DNA of 64,000 nucleotides from Mycobacterium lehmannii (GTDB lineage: Bacteria > Actinomycetota > Actinomycetes > Mycobacteriales > Mycobacteriaceae), in NCBI RefSeq assembly GCF_002245535.1, contig NZ_NKCN01000005.1, positions 124,001-188,000 on the forward strand, given 5' to 3'. Positions within the stretch are counted from its first letter, which is position 1. Every line of letters starts with the position of its first letter. This document shows, one piece after another, positions 1 to 9,712 of this stretch. Position numbers and translations under genes: made by a program. The notes below the pieces were generated by a model, which did not search any database, was not told the DNA's origin, and was given only the letters and a program-made list of their open reading frames with translations.

Positions 1-840
1 GCCGGCGTCGGTGGCGTGCTCCTGGATGACCCGGTCCAAGTCCGGATAGACGTGGCTCAGCGCGGCCACCACCATCGCGGGCAGCCCCGAGTACAGGCTG
101 CCGTTGAGCCGCCGGTAGGCGTGTCCGAGGTCCCCGACGGGCGAGCCGAGCACGGCGCCGACGATATTGAGCTCAGGGGCGTACTGGCTGTGCATTTCGG
201 CCGCCCATGCCGACGCCAGCCCGCCGCCTGAGTAACCCCACAGCCCGATCGGCGCCGATTCGTCGAGCCCGAGCCGTTCGCAGCTCACAGCCGCACGTAG
301 GCCGTCGAGAATGCGGTATCCCGGCTCGTACGGCGTTCCCCACAGTCCGTGCGCGCCCTCGTGGTCGGGCACCGAAACGGCCCACCCTTCGGCGAGCGCG
401 GCGGCGATCAGCAGGAACTCCAGCTGCGCGAGCGCCCCGGGAGCCAGCGCCTTGCGGCGCAGCGCGTAGGACGGGAAGCAGCGCGAGGACACCGCGTCGA
501 TCGCGCACTGGTAGGAGATCACGGGTATGACGTCGCGGTTCGTCCGCTCGGCGGGCACGATCACCGTGGTCACGGTGGCTTCCGCCGCACCATTCATGTC
601 GGTGGTGCGGTACAGCAGCTGCGTCGCGGTGAACTTCTGCGGAATCAGGCCGAAAAAGGCCAGCTCGACATCACGGCTGCGCAGCACCGTGCCCGGTTCG
701 GCGTGCTGAAAGCCGCTCGGCGGTTCATAGAACGGGTCCTCGTCGGGACGCAGCGGCCGGGAGCCGCGCGCCAGGTCCTCGTGGGGTATGTGCCCGATCC
801 ACTCGGCACCTGATGCTGGCGCGGCATTGCCCAGAGACAT
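1..840 (-). CDS. Lipase-family alpha/beta hydrolase, 3' end cut by window
   Basis: The minus-strand frame is open from ATG at 840 to the window edge (280 codons, no stop seen). The product resembles the mycobacterial secretory-lipase family (LIP, PF03583), serine esterases of the alpha/beta-hydrolase fold. The nucleophile elbow GYSGGG lies at residues 202-207, with Ser204 as the predicted nucleophile. The catalytic Asp and His would lie beyond the visible part. The N-terminus ([20 protein letters not shown]) has no clear signal peptide, so export is not shown. It sits 43 bp downstream of nrtR on the same strand; in M. tuberculosis the gene beside the NrtR homologue is also a lipase-family gene (from memory). 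The substrate is unknown. Confidence 0.8.
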   Translation of the reverse strand, partial: MSLGNAAPASGAEWIGHIPHEDLARGSRPLRPDEDPFYEPPSGFQHAEPGTVLRSRDVELAFFGLIPQKFTATQLLYRTTDMNGAAEATVTTVIVPAERTNRDVIPVISYQCAIDAVSSRCFPSYALRRKALAPGALAQLEFLLIAAALAEGWAVSVPDHEGAHGLWGTPYEPGYRILDGLRAAVSCERLGLDESAPIGLWGYSGGGLASAWAAEMHSQYAPELNIVGAVLGSPVGDLGHAYRRLNGSLYSGLPAMVVAALSHVYPDLDRVIQEHATDAG

Positions 841-882
841 TCGGCCATTCTTACTTAAGGAACCGTTAAGAATCCAGTCGAC

Positions 883-1587
883 TCACCCGGGCGGGCGCAG
901 TGCGGCGAACTCGTCGGTCACGCGGTAGCGCGACTCAGTGAAGCGGTACAGCGCCGCCGGGCGGCCACCGCTGCGACCGGACCGCGCCGTCGTGCCTGTG
1001 CGGGTGATGACTTTGCGGCGTTCGAGCACGCGTTGCAGATTGGTGGCGTCGACGTGGTGGCCGAGAGCGGCGCTGTAGATATCCCTCAATGCCGATATCG
1101 CGAATTCCGTTGGTGCCAGGGCGAATCCGATGTTGGTGTAGGAGAGTTTGGCGACGAGCCTGGTGCGCGCGTGTTCGACCATGGTGCCGTGGTCGAACGC
1201 CATCGGCGGCAGATCGTTGACCGGATGCCAGCGCGTGTCCGGCGGCAATTCCGGAACGGCGGGGGAGGGCACCAGCCCGAGGAAGGTCGACGCGATCGTC
1301 CGATCGCCGGGGACTCGACGGGGGTCGGAGAACACCGCGAGCTGCTCGAGGTGGGCAAGCTCACGTAGGTCAACTTTCTCGGCCAATTGACGGCGCACCG
1401 AGCTGGTCAGGTCCTCGTCGTCGCCGAGACGCCCGCCGGGAAGGGACCATTTTCCGCGTTGCGGATCGAGTGCGCGCTGCCATAACAGCACGTGAAGTGC
1501 TGGTTTCCGGTCGGTGTCCCCGTGAGTGAGTTCCCGAACCTGGAACACGGCGGCGAGCACCTCGTGGGCGGTGCTACTATGTGCCAT
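883..1587 (-). CDS. nrtR: NrtR-type Nudix-domain transcriptional repressor of NAD synthesis
   Basis: This 234-residue protein has an N-terminal Nudix domain (about residues 1-150) and a C-terminal winged-helix region (about 160-234, with ATNLQRVLERRKVI and GGRPAALYRF), the NrtR architecture. NrtR proteins repress NAD biosynthesis genes and respond to ADP-ribose or related NAD metabolites. The Nudix box after GGRLGDDEDL reads VRRQLAEKVDL and lacks the REUxEE glutamates, so it is probably a sensor rather than a hydrolase. The gene is divergent from nadABC, and its ATG directly abuts a palindrome carrying a perfect TATAAT on its own strand 7 nt from the start. This points to a leaderless, autoregulated transcript. 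Confidence 0.9.
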   Translation of the reverse strand: MAHSSTAHEVLAAVFQVRELTHGDTDRKPALHVLLWQRALDPQRGKWSLPGGRLGDDEDLTSSVRRQLAEKVDLRELAHLEQLAVFSDPRRVPGDRTIASTFLGLVPSPAVPELPPDTRWHPVNDLPPMAFDHGTMVEHARTRLVAKLSYTNIGFALAPTEFAISALRDIYSAALGHHVDATNLQRVLERRKVITRTGTTARSGRSGGRPAALYRFTESRYRVTDEFAALRPPG

Positions 1588-1610
1588 GTTTTCGATTATA
1601 AGTCGAAAAC
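1588..1610. promoter_or_regulatory. NrtR operator overlapping divergent nrtR/nadA promoters
   Basis: A 23-bp inverted repeat has 8-bp perfect arms GTTTTCGA and TCGAAAAC around a TTATAAG centre. On the minus strand the centre reads TATAAT (1600 to 1595), followed by 7 nt and the nrtR ATG. On the plus strand TATAAG (1597-1602) is placed to serve nadA, whose ATG is at 1635 behind an AGGAGG. The position between an NrtR-family gene and nadABC makes an NrtR site by far the best reading. Binding itself is inferred. Confidence 0.85.
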
Positions 1611-1634
1611 TCGATTTGGACGAAGGAGGCGGCC

Positions 1635-2674
<1,040 letters not shown>

Positions 2675-2678
<4 letters not shown>

Positions 2679-4240
2679 CGCGCCCGGCGGCTTGCGGCGC
2701 CGGCAGGTGGGCCGGCCATTGGCAGCAGCGCGCCGACGTCGTGGTCATTGGGACCGGTGTGGCCGGCCTGGTGGCTGCCCTCGCCGCACAGCGCGCTGGC
2801 CGAAAGGTCGTGGTGCTCAGCAAGACCGGGGACACCGCGACGTTCTACGCCCAGGGCGGGATCGCCGTTGTGCTGCCCGACGCTCTGCGCGAGGACGGCG
2901 ACTCGATCGAGGCGCACATCGCCGACACGCTTGCTGCGGGCGCGGGACTGTGTGATCCCGACGCCGTGCGCTCGATCGTGGCCGACGGGTACCGCGCGGT
3001 CGCCGAATTGGTCGAACACGGTGCACAATTCGATGAGTCGACGCCGGGGACATGGTCACTGACCCGTGAGGGTGGGCATTCCCGACGCCGGATCATCCAC
3101 GCCGGCGGCGACGCGACCGGCGCCGAGGTGCAGCGAACCCTCAACGTTGCCGCGGCGACACTGGACGTCCGACCCAACCACGTCGCGGTGGAAATCCTGC
3201 ACGACGCCGGCGCCGTCACCGGTGTGCTGGTGCTCAACGACGACGGGTTTGGCGTGGTGCACGCACCGTCGGTGATCCTCGCGACCGGGGGACTGGGCCA
3301 CCTGTACTCGGCGACAACCAATCCCGATGGGTCGACGGCAGACGGTGTCGCGCTGGCCATATGGGCCGGAGTTCCGGTCAGCGACATCGAGTTCATCCAG
3401 TTCCACCCGACCATGCTGTTCGATGGCCACAACGCGGGCAGGCGTCCGCTGATCACCGAGGCGGTTCGCGGTGAGGGCGCGATACTCGTTGACTCACAAG
3501 GTTGTTCGGTGACCGAAGGGGTGCACCCGATGGGCGACCTGGCGCCACGAGACGTGGTGGCCGCGGCGATCAACGCCCGCATGGAACAGACGGGCGCACC
3601 GTGCGTATTCCTGGATGCCCGACGGATCGACAACTTCGAGAAACGATTCCCGACGGTGACCGCGGCGTGCCGCGCGGCGGGCATCGATCCGACGCTCGAG
3701 GCGATTCCCGTGCTGCCCGGCGCCCACTACAGCTGTGGTGGTGTAGCCACCGATGTGCACGGACGCACCGAGCTTGCGGGGTTGTTCGCAGCCGGCGAGG
3801 TGGCGCGCACGGGGATGCACGGTGCCAACAGGCTGGCGTCGAACAGCCTGCTCGAGGGGCTGGTCATCGGTGGTCGGGCCGGAAAGGCCGCCGTCGCATA
3901 TGCTTTGGCTGCCGGGCCTGTGACGGCGAGGCCTCCGGAGGCGGTCGTGCGGCGTGCGCTGCCCCGTGCCGATCTGCAGCGGGCGATGACCAAGAATGCC
4001 GGGGTGGTCCGCGACGCCGATGGCCTGCGCATCCTGGCCAAGGAACTCGATACCGCGCCACCCCGGGTGATCGGCTCGCGCGCCGACTTCGAGGACGCCG
4101 CGCTGACTACTGCTGCGGTGGCGGTCGCCGCGGGTGCGTTGGCCCGGACTGAATCTCGGGGCTGCCATCATCGCCGCGACCACCCCGGCACCGACCCCGT
4201 CGAGGCACGCGCGCTGGTTCCAGCAGGAGCGTGCTGCTGA
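2675..4240 (+). CDS. nadB: L-aspartate oxidase
   Basis: This 521-residue flavoprotein oxidises L-aspartate to iminoaspartate for NadA. The N-terminal FAD Rossmann motif [20 protein letters not shown] falls at about residues 20-40. The succinate-dehydrogenase-like signature follows ([33 protein letters not shown], and [18 protein letters not shown] with the FAD-contacting His and Asn). The ATG at 2675 is chosen because it makes the 4-bp overlap with the nadA stop and gives the usual family length. The C-terminal [11 protein letters not shown] matches the conserved ETRG..HR..FP region of the family. It overlaps nadC at TGATG. Confidence 0.95.
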
Positions 4241-5097
4241 TGGAGCTGACCGCCGACGAGCTCACCGAGGCTCGCAGCGTCATCGCTCGTGCGCTCGAAG
4301 AGGATCTGCGGTACGGGCCCGATGTCACCACGTTGGCAACGGTGCCCGCCGACGCCAGGACCACAGCGTCCATGGTGGTCCGCGAGGCCGGTGTGATCGC
4401 GGGTGTGGACATCGCACTTCTCGCGTTCGACGAGGTGATCGGTCCTGACAACTACCTGGTCAAACATCGCGTCGCAGACGGTGCCCGGCTCGAACCGGGC
4501 GGCGTCGTGGTCACCGTCGAAGCCCCCACCCGGGGGCTGTTGACCACTGAGCGCACCACGCTGAACCTGGTTTGTCACCTGTCGGGCATCGCAACCGCGA
4601 CCGCGGCGTGGGTCGAGGCCGTCTCTGGGAGTGCGGCGAAGATCCGCGACACCCGTAAGACGTTGCCGGGCTTGCGCGCACTGCAGAAGTACGCGGTGCG
4701 CGTCGGCGGAGGGGTCAACCACCGCATGGGGCTCGGGGATGCGGCGCTGATCAAGGACAACCACGTTGCGGCGGCGGGGACGGTGGTGGCGGCGCTGCGG
4801 GCCGTGCGCGAGGCCGCGCCGGACGTCGAGTGCGAGGTCGAGGTCGACTCGCTCGAGCAGCTCGACGAGGTGCTGGTCGAAAACGTCGAACTCGTGCTGT
4901 TGGACAACTTCCCGGTGTGGCAGACGCAGATCGCGGTGCAGCGCCGCGACTCTCGCTCGCCTGCAACGAAACTGGAGTCGTCCGGCGGGCTGTCCCTGGA
5001 GACCGCCGCGGAATATGCGGGCACCGGCGTCGACTATCTCGCGGTCGGCGCGCTGACGCACTCGGTGCGGGTGCTCGATATCGGACTCGATATCTGA
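4240..5097 (+). CDS. nadC: Nicotinate-nucleotide diphosphorylase (quinolinate phosphoribosyltransferase)
   Basis: This 285-residue type II phosphoribosyltransferase converts quinolinate and PRPP to nicotinate mononucleotide, ending the nadABC pathway. Visible family motifs are EDLRYGPDVTT, TERTTLNLVCHLSGIAT, RDTRKTLPGLRALQKYAV (substrate-binding Arg/Lys), NHRMGLGDAALIKDNH and CEVEVDSLEQLDEVL. The ATG at 4240 overlaps the nadB stop (TGATG) and gives 285 aa, the length of the M. tuberculosis enzyme as I recall it. A GTG at 4231 in the same frame would add three residues and cannot be excluded. The operon ends here; no obvious hairpin follows. Confidence 0.95.
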   Translation: MELTADELTEARSVIARALEEDLRYGPDVTTLATVPADARTTASMVVREAGVIAGVDIALLAFDEVIGPDNYLVKHRVADGARLEPGGVVVTVEAPTRGLLTTERTTLNLVCHLSGIATATAAWVEAVSGSAAKIRDTRKTLPGLRALQKYAVRVGGGVNHRMGLGDAALIKDNHVAAAGTVVAALRAVREAAPDVECEVEVDSLEQLDEVLVENVELVLLDNFPVWQTQIAVQRRDSRSPATKLESSGGLSLETAAEYAGTGVDYLAVGALTHSVRVLDIGLDI

Positions 5098-5119
5098 TCC
5101 GGCCGATAGCATCGGTCGC

Positions 5120-5602
5120 GTGGAAGAGGATTCGTCGCGGCGCCTCACGTTGTTGGTCGTCGTCAGCTTGGTTGTAGCCGTCGTCGCTTTGGCGCTCGCC
5201 GGATGGACACTTTACAAGACCAGCCCGTCTGAGCCTGAATATGATTCGACTCAGGTCGCCGACGCCAAGACCAAGATCTGCAGCGCCGCCGACGTCGTGC
5301 GCAAAGGGATCACGCTCAACACGAACATGCAGCCCGAAGGCGGCCCACAGGACGTCACCGGGGCGCAGGCGGTGGCTGCCAATGCGCGGATCTCGTTGTA
5401 CGACGGGGGTCAGTACCTGATGGACCGGCTCGATCCGGCGACCCCGGTGGTGCTCGCGGAGAAGGTCGAACAGTTCGCGAACAGTCTGATGGACATCGGT
5501 GCCAATGCTACGGCCGGAGTGCCCAATGATGATCCAGCGCAAGCGAAGCGGCTGTCCGACGCCGACGCGCAGAACAAGAGCATCACCGAGCTCTGCAAGT
5601 AG
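5120..5602 (+). CDS. Single-TM mycobacterial protein, paralogue of 9713-10228
   Basis: This 160-residue protein is of unknown function. A short cytoplasmic N-terminus (MEEDSSRR) is followed by one transmembrane segment (about residues 10-30, LLVVVSLVVAVVALALAGW), so the rest is probably outside the membrane. Two cysteines, KICSAAD (about residue 55) and the penultimate residue (ELCK end), could form a disulfide. The globular part matches the gene at 9713-10228 at roughly 60 percent by hand alignment, including LNTN.QP.GGPQD and NARISLY. The GTG start is supported by TAGCAT (5107-5112) exactly 7 nt upstream, a leaderless promoter layout. It ends 1 bp from the convergent TetR gene. Confidence 0.8.
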   Translation: MEEDSSRRLTLLVVVSLVVAVVALALAGWTLYKTSPSEPEYDSTQVADAKTKICSAADVVRKGITLNTNMQPEGGPQDVTGAQAVAANARISLYDGGQYLMDRLDPATPVVLAEKVEQFANSLMDIGANATAGVPNDDPAQAKRLSDADAQNKSITELCK

Positions 5603-5603
5603 T

Positions 5604-6170
5604 TCACCGGCTCAACAGCGTCCTGGCGGCGACTTTTGCGGAGTCGAGGGCGGCGGTGTCACCCGCGATCCGGGCGAGTATCAGGGCACCCTCGATGAGT
5701 GCTATCAACGCCAGCGCGGTCTGCTCGGCGTCGTCCTGTGCCCACCCGTCGCCGTGCAGCCGGTCCGCGATGACCCGGCGCCAGCCGGCGAATGTTGTTG
5801 CCGATGCCTGCCGAACCAGTGCGCTGGCGTCGACCGACTCGGTGGCGATCGGTTCGATCGGGCAGCCGTCGCGTGGATCGGAGGTCAGTCCCAAGGCCAT
5901 CAGGTCGATCCAGCCGTCGATGAGGTCGGGTACGGGGGAGCCGGCGGCCAGCAGATCCCGTAGTCGCTGCTCGATGTCGGCGCCGACGCGCTCCACCACG
6001 GCGGCCGCCAACTGCTGCTTGCCCTCGGGGAAGTGGTGGTACAGGGAGCCCGCTTTGACGTCGGCGAGCTCGAGGATCTGGTTGACGCCGGTCGCTGCGT
6101 AGCCCTGCCTGCGGAACAGAAGTGCCGCGGTGTCGATCAGGGCGGTGCGGCTGCGGTCCGGACGAGGCAT
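5604..6170 (-). CDS. TetR-family repressor (LmrA/YxaF-like)
   Basis: This 188-residue regulator has an N-terminal helix-turn-helix (residues 1-55; TALIDTAALLFRRQGYAATGVNQIL, then VKAGSLYHHFPEGK, the recognition-helix region) and a C-terminal ligand domain (DGCPIEPIATES, WRRVIADRL). These features fit the LmrA/YxaF-type TetR subgroup. It is divergent from the alcohol dehydrogenase at 6235, with a perfect 10-bp inverted repeat between them, so it probably represses both. The inducer is unknown. Its 3' end is 1 bp from the convergent gene at 5120-5602. Confidence 0.9.
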   Translation of the reverse strand: MPRPDRSRTALIDTAALLFRRQGYAATGVNQILELADVKAGSLYHHFPEGKQQLAAAVVERVGADIEQRLRDLLAAGSPVPDLIDGWIDLMALGLTSDPRDGCPIEPIATESVDASALVRQASATTFAGWRRVIADRLHGDGWAQDDAEQTALALIALIEGALILARIAGDTAALDSAKVAARTLLSR

Positions 6171-6189
6171 GCCTTGACTTTACTAGAAA

Positions 6190-6215
6190 GATCGCTCAAG
6201 AATAATTGAGCGATC
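6190..6215. promoter_or_regulatory. Probable TetR operator
   Basis: A perfect inverted repeat has arms GATCGCTCAA (6190-6199) and TTGAGCGATC (6206-6215) with a 6-bp spacer. It lies in the 64-bp gap between the divergent TetR gene and the alcohol dehydrogenase, where a repressor would cover both promoters. Assignment to this TetR is by position only. Confidence 0.75.
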
Positions 6216-6234
6216 ACTAAAGAAAGGGCCGACC

Positions 6235-7260
6235 ATGCAACAGCTGATGCTCGAAGACGCCGGCAAGTACGCGTGGCGTGAAGGATTCGATCCACGACTC
6301 GCCGGTCCGCGACAGGCACTCGTCAGGCCGATCGCCGTGGCGTGTTGTGACCTCGACGTGGCGGTGGTGCAGGGTCGGCTCCCAATGCCGCCCGGTCATG
6401 CCGTGGGACATGAGGGAGTAGCCGAGGTGGTCGCGATCGGGGACGACGTCCGCAGCGTCGCGGTCGGTGACCGTGTCGTCGTGCCGTTCCAGATCAGCTG
6501 CGGTGAGTGCAGTGCGTGTCTGCGCGGCGCGACCGGATCGTGTGCGTCCTTGCCGCTGATGGCGACGTACGGAATGGCGCCGCTTTCGGGTCTCGACGGC
6601 GGCGGTTTCATGGCGGACCTGGTGCTGGTGCCCTATGCCGACGCGATGCTGGTGCCGTTGCCCGATGGCGCCGATCCCGTGGCCGTCGCTTCGATGTCGG
6701 ACAACATCCCCGATGGTTGGCGCGGCGTGGGGCCGTATCGCGAGGAGCTTGCTCTGCTTACACCGGCCGACCGCAGGGTGCTGGTCGTCGGGCAGCTGTC
6801 GATCGGCTTGTACGCGGCGGCGACGGCAGCCGCGGCGGGTGTGCACGTCGACTACGTCGACACCGACCCGCACCGGCTCGCTATGGCCGAGAAACTGGGC
6901 GCGACCGTGCACGACCGCGAGAAGCCGGACAAGAGCGCCGAACCGTATCCGGTGACGGTGCATACGTCGGCGGACCCGGCGCTGTTGGCCGCGTCTCTGC
7001 GGGCGACCTGGCCGGACGGAGTGTGCACGGATACCGGCATCTACTACCAGGGCGCGGTGGAGATGCCGCTGCTGTCGATGTACACGCGCGGCGTGCGCTT
7101 CGTCACCGGGCGGGTCAACTCTCGCGCCGTACTACCTGAAGTATTGGAACTGCTTGCCGGACAGGATCTTTCGCCTGCCGTCGAACGTGTGGTGTCGTGG
7201 GAGGAGGCTCCGGAGGCGTGGCCGAAGATGACGGGCAAGACGGTGTTCAGCCGGTTGTAG
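6235..7260 (+). CDS. Zinc-dependent medium-chain alcohol dehydrogenase
   Basis: This 341-residue protein belongs to the medium-chain dehydrogenase/reductase superfamily. The GroES-like N-terminal half has a possible catalytic-zinc cysteine pair at about residues 37-38 (VACCDLD), GHAVGHEGVAEV (His-Glu) and a structural-zinc cluster CGECSACLRGATGSC (about 85-99). The nucleotide-binding half shows VLVVGQLSIGLYAAATAAAAG and ends its second strand with VDTDPHR. The dinucleotide motif is a degenerate form of GxGxxG, so the cofactor is uncertain. GAAAGGG precedes the ATG by 5 bp. It is probably induced when the divergent TetR protein is released. It ends 1 bp from the convergent gene at 7262. The substrate is unknown. 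Confidence 0.85.
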   Translation: MQQLMLEDAGKYAWREGFDPRLAGPRQALVRPIAVACCDLDVAVVQGRLPMPPGHAVGHEGVAEVVAIGDDVRSVAVGDRVVVPFQISCGECSACLRGATGSCASLPLMATYGMAPLSGLDGGGFMADLVLVPYADAMLVPLPDGADPVAVASMSDNIPDGWRGVGPYREELALLTPADRRVLVVGQLSIGLYAAATAAAAGVHVDYVDTDPHRLAMAEKLGATVHDREKPDKSAEPYPVTVHTSADPALLAASLRATWPDGVCTDTGIYYQGAVEMPLLSMYTRGVRFVTGRVNSRAVLPEVLELLAGQDLSPAVERVVSWEEAPEAWPKMTGKTVFSRL

Positions 7261-7261
7261 C

Positions 7262-7684
7262 TCAGGCGATATCGGCGACGAAGATGCCCATCTTCTTGGC
7301 TTGGAGGCGGGCCATGAACGGAAGCCCGTCCGCGTCACCGCCGGCAGGCACGATCCGCGGATTGACGATGTGGACGGTGCGCGAGCCGAAGAGGACGTCG
7401 GCCTCGTCGGCGGCGAGCACGTTCTTCACCCAGTCGGTCTTTCCGTGGCCCAGCGCGACCGCGATCGTGTTGTCCTTGCGGAAGGGAGTGATGACGGTTT
7501 CGTAGGTCTTGCCGGATTTCCGGCCGCGATGCCGGATCTTCGCGAGACCGGGAATGAACCGCGAGACCCGCTTGACCATCGGGTTCATGTACTTGATCTG
7601 CAGGCGCTCGACCGCGGGCGGATACACCATGGGCACGCCCGGCGCGTTGTTGGGATGATCCTTGGCGGACATGTTTTCGGACAT
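7262..7684 (-). CDS. Deazaflavin-dependent oxidoreductase (nitroreductase/DUF385 family)
   Basis: This 140-residue protein is of the Ddn-like split-barrel family, abundant in mycobacteria, whose members use F420H2 or related flavins to reduce small molecules. Diagnostic features are HRGRKSGKTYETVITPFRKD (about residues 52-71), VALGHGKTDWVKNVLAADEADV and a hydrophobic N-terminal helix region (YPPAVERLQIKYMNP). An in-frame ATG at 7672 is an alternative start. The substrate is not predictable. The 3' end lies 1 bp from the convergent alcohol dehydrogenase, so the two are not co-transcribed. Confidence 0.85.
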   Translation of the reverse strand: MSENMSAKDHPNNAPGVPMVYPPAVERLQIKYMNPMVKRVSRFIPGLAKIRHRGRKSGKTYETVITPFRKDNTIAVALGHGKTDWVKNVLAADEADVLFGSRTVHIVNPRIVPAGGDADGLPFMARLQAKKMGIFVADIA

Positions 7685-7692
7685 TACGTGAC

Positions 7693-7723
7693 GATGCCCG
7701 CCCCCAGATAGGGGACGGGCATC
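7693..7723 (-). terminator. Hairpin downstream of the PGRS-like gene
   Basis: Arms GATGCCCG (7693-7700) and CGGGCATC (7716-7723) pair perfectly. After one mismatch, an inner CCCC/GGGG stem closes an AGATA loop. The hairpin lies between the PGRS-like gene stop (7758) and the start of the gene at 7684, both read leftward. No T-run follows, so it is a weak or Rho-assisted terminator at best. Confidence 0.5.
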
Positions 7724-7757
7724 GCCTTTGGTAATGCGGCTTCAGCCGATTCGGTGA

Positions 7758-9059
7758 CTAGGGGCTGTCGTCGCCGTCAGCACCGGGGCTGCCGTCGCTG
7801 CCACCCAAACTTCCGCCGGAGCCGGGGTTCCCGCCGGTGCCACCGCTATCGGGGTCGGCTACGCCGCCGTCGGCGTTTCCGCCAGCACCGCCGTCACCAC
7901 CGTTGGACAGCACGGTCCCCCCGTCGCCTCCGCTGCCGCCGTTTCCGGCGGAAGTGGTGCCAGTGCCGCCCTCGGTGGCCGTTGCATCGCCACCGACGCC
8001 ACCATTACGGCCGTTGCCGAAAATGACACCACTGTTGCCAGCGTTCCCGCCGTCGGCGCCGTCAGCCCTGCCCGTGTCGGTATCGGCGTCACCGGCGTCG
8101 CCGCCCGCACCGCCACTACCGATGTAGTCCGCGTCGCCGCCGTCGCCGCCCGTACCCGATTCGGCAACGCCGGTCGGGCTGTCGGCGTCGCCGCCCTCGC
8201 CGCCGTCGCCGCCCCCCGTACCGCCGGTGCCGCCGTCGCCTGCGTCGCCGCCGGTGGCATCGTTGCCTCCGACAGCCGTTGCGTCGCCGCCGTCGCCACC
8301 GTCACCGCCGACGCCGACGTAGCCGCCCGTGCCACCCTGGCCGCCCTGGCCGCCCTCGGCGTTGTTGTCGGCGTCAAGGATGCCGCCGTCGAGGTCAAGG
8401 ACGACCCCCCCGGGATTGTCGTCGTTGCCGCCGTTACCGCCGCCGCCGCCGCTGCCGAACGCGCCGCCGTTGCCACCGTCACCGCCGTCCTCCGCGGCCC
8501 TGGTCTGAATCGATGTCCCTGTAACCGGGTCCGTGACGTAAGCCGCGTCGCGCCCATTGCCGCCCTTACCACCGTTACCGAAGAAGCCAGCGTTCCCGCC
8601 GTTGCCGGGTCTGGTGACGGGAAGAAGGTCCAAATCGGTCGGGCTGTAACCGTCACCGCCGCTACCGAACAGCCAGCCGCCGTCTTTGCCATCAGGGGAC
8701 AGGGCCGTGCCGTCCGCACCATTGCCGATCGCCCCAAACGTGAACGCCATGACCAGCGGGTTGTCGAGGAAGGGATCGAATGCGTTGATGAAGGGCGCTG
8801 GATCGAACGCACCGTTCCTACTGAAATCGGCACCCTCGCCAATGCCCAGGCCGAGGAAGTCCGTCGGTAAGAAATTGCACGGTATTAGTGAGCAGGCGTC
8901 GGCTTCGTCCTGCGCTTGCGCCGTACCGATCGAGCCGTAGCCGATGAACGCCACTGTCATCGCCCCGCCCAGCATTGCGCCGCCGACAGCGCGTCGCGCG
9001 ACCGTACCTCGCTCTGTTGTTGCTGCGCGGTGCTTACCGGCAGCTAATTTCCTGGACAT
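7758..9059 (-). CDS. Secreted PGRS-like glycine-rich protein lacking a PE domain
   Basis: This 433-residue protein has an N-terminal export signal (residues about 15-50: ARRAVGGAMLGGAMTVAFIG, cleavage likely after TAQA). A short non-repetitive segment with two cysteines follows (ACSLIPCNFLPTDF). From about residue 125 to the end it is a Gly-Gly-X array (GGDGG, GGTGG, GGAGG) that also carries the PGRS hallmark GGWLFGSGGDG. PE-PGRS proteins have this repeat behind a PE domain; no PE domain is present here. The function is unknown; a cell-wall or surface location is inferred from the signal. An AGAAGGGG ribosome site lies 5 bp before the ATG, and an 18-bp palindrome lies just upstream. Confidence 0.85.
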   Translation of the reverse strand: MSRKLAAGKHRAATTERGTVARRAVGGAMLGGAMTVAFIGYGSIGTAQAQDEADACSLIPCNFLPTDFLGLGIGEGADFSRNGAFDPAPFINAFDPFLDNPLVMAFTFGAIGNGADGTALSPDGKDGGWLFGSGGDGYSPTDLDLLPVTRPGNGGNAGFFGNGGKGGNGRDAAYVTDPVTGTSIQTRAAEDGGDGGNGGAFGSGGGGGNGGNDDNPGGVVLDLDGGILDADNNAEGGQGGQGGTGGYVGVGGDGGDGGDATAVGGNDATGGDAGDGGTGGTGGGDGGEGGDADSPTGVAESGTGGDGGDADYIGSGGAGGDAGDADTDTGRADGADGGNAGNSGVIFGNGRNGGVGGDATATEGGTGTTSAGNGGSGGDGGTVLSNGGDGGAGGNADGGVADPDSGGTGGNPGSGGSLGGSDGSPGADGDDSP

Positions 9060-9712
9060 ACGTACCCCTTCTGTCGAACCTGGATCGGCCGATCCAGTTA
9101 CCCCAACGCCTCTGACGTCCGTTCGCGAAGCAAGTGGCCGAGTGGCTGGACCTCGTGTTCACTCGCGTCGTCAGCTAATCGATGATATCGATCACAGACA
9201 TATTGGCACCTAGTTCTCAGTTTGCCTAGCAACTTTTGAAAATCGCGTAAAAAAGGTCAAATCAACTGCCCGGTCAATTCTGTGGACCTTGCACAATCTC
9301 CGAGCGGAAGCATTTGCGGCCGCAACGATCCTTCGTAATCGGCGGGCAACGGCAGCAATCATGATATTGATGCCGACGTTGATTCGGTTGCTGCATACAA
9401 GCACTAAATACCCTGTATACGCTGGGCTGTATGCCTTAGTGAGTTAATGTAAAGACAGTCCCCCGCGGGCGCTGCGAGCGTCAGTTGGCGGGTGGCGCTG
9501 CGCGTTTATCCATTTTGCGAAGACGCATCGGACAGAGGAATTCAAGATCGGGTTTCCGGGTCCCGCAGCTAACTTTGGCCTTTGGCTGTTTGAGTTAGCA
9601 AAAGTCTTGTGGGCAACGTTCTGCGAATTGATCTTGTTCTGGACACGCCGATTGACGACTGATTTCGAACTTTGCTGCACGGAGAGTGGAACTCGTCGAT
9701 ACGATCGGCCGC
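9060..9712. other. Intergenic region, 653 bp, no gene seen
   Basis: This divergent gap lies between the PGRS-like gene (leftward) and the paralogue at 9713 (rightward). It is more AT-rich than its surroundings, and the short open frames in it have no ribosome sites or recognisable products. It holds the 5' region of the PGRS gene with an 18-bp palindrome (9080-9097), a second short symmetric element ATCGAT-GAT-ATCGAT (9178-9192), and the promoter of the gene at 9713. I see no RNA gene in the rest. Confidence 0.6.
9080..9097. promoter_or_regulatory. Perfect 18-bp palindrome in the PGRS gene leader
   Basis: CTGGATCGGCCGATCCAG is fully self-complementary and ends 20 bp upstream of the PGRS-like start codon. 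A TAACTG that could act as -10 on the minus strand abuts it. It may be a dimeric-repressor operator or a short 5'-UTR hairpin. No regulator gene lies beside it. Confidence 0.5.

Noticed and set aside
4231..4239. GTG 4231 as nadC start
   Set aside because: It is possible, but ATG 4240 gives the recalled 285-residue length and the usual TGATG overlap with nadB.
7758..8700. CRISPR-like appearance of the repeated GCC/GCCGCC stretch
   Set aside because: Repeats are irregular, follow a codon period and encode Gly-Gly-X; there are no constant repeats with unique spacers.
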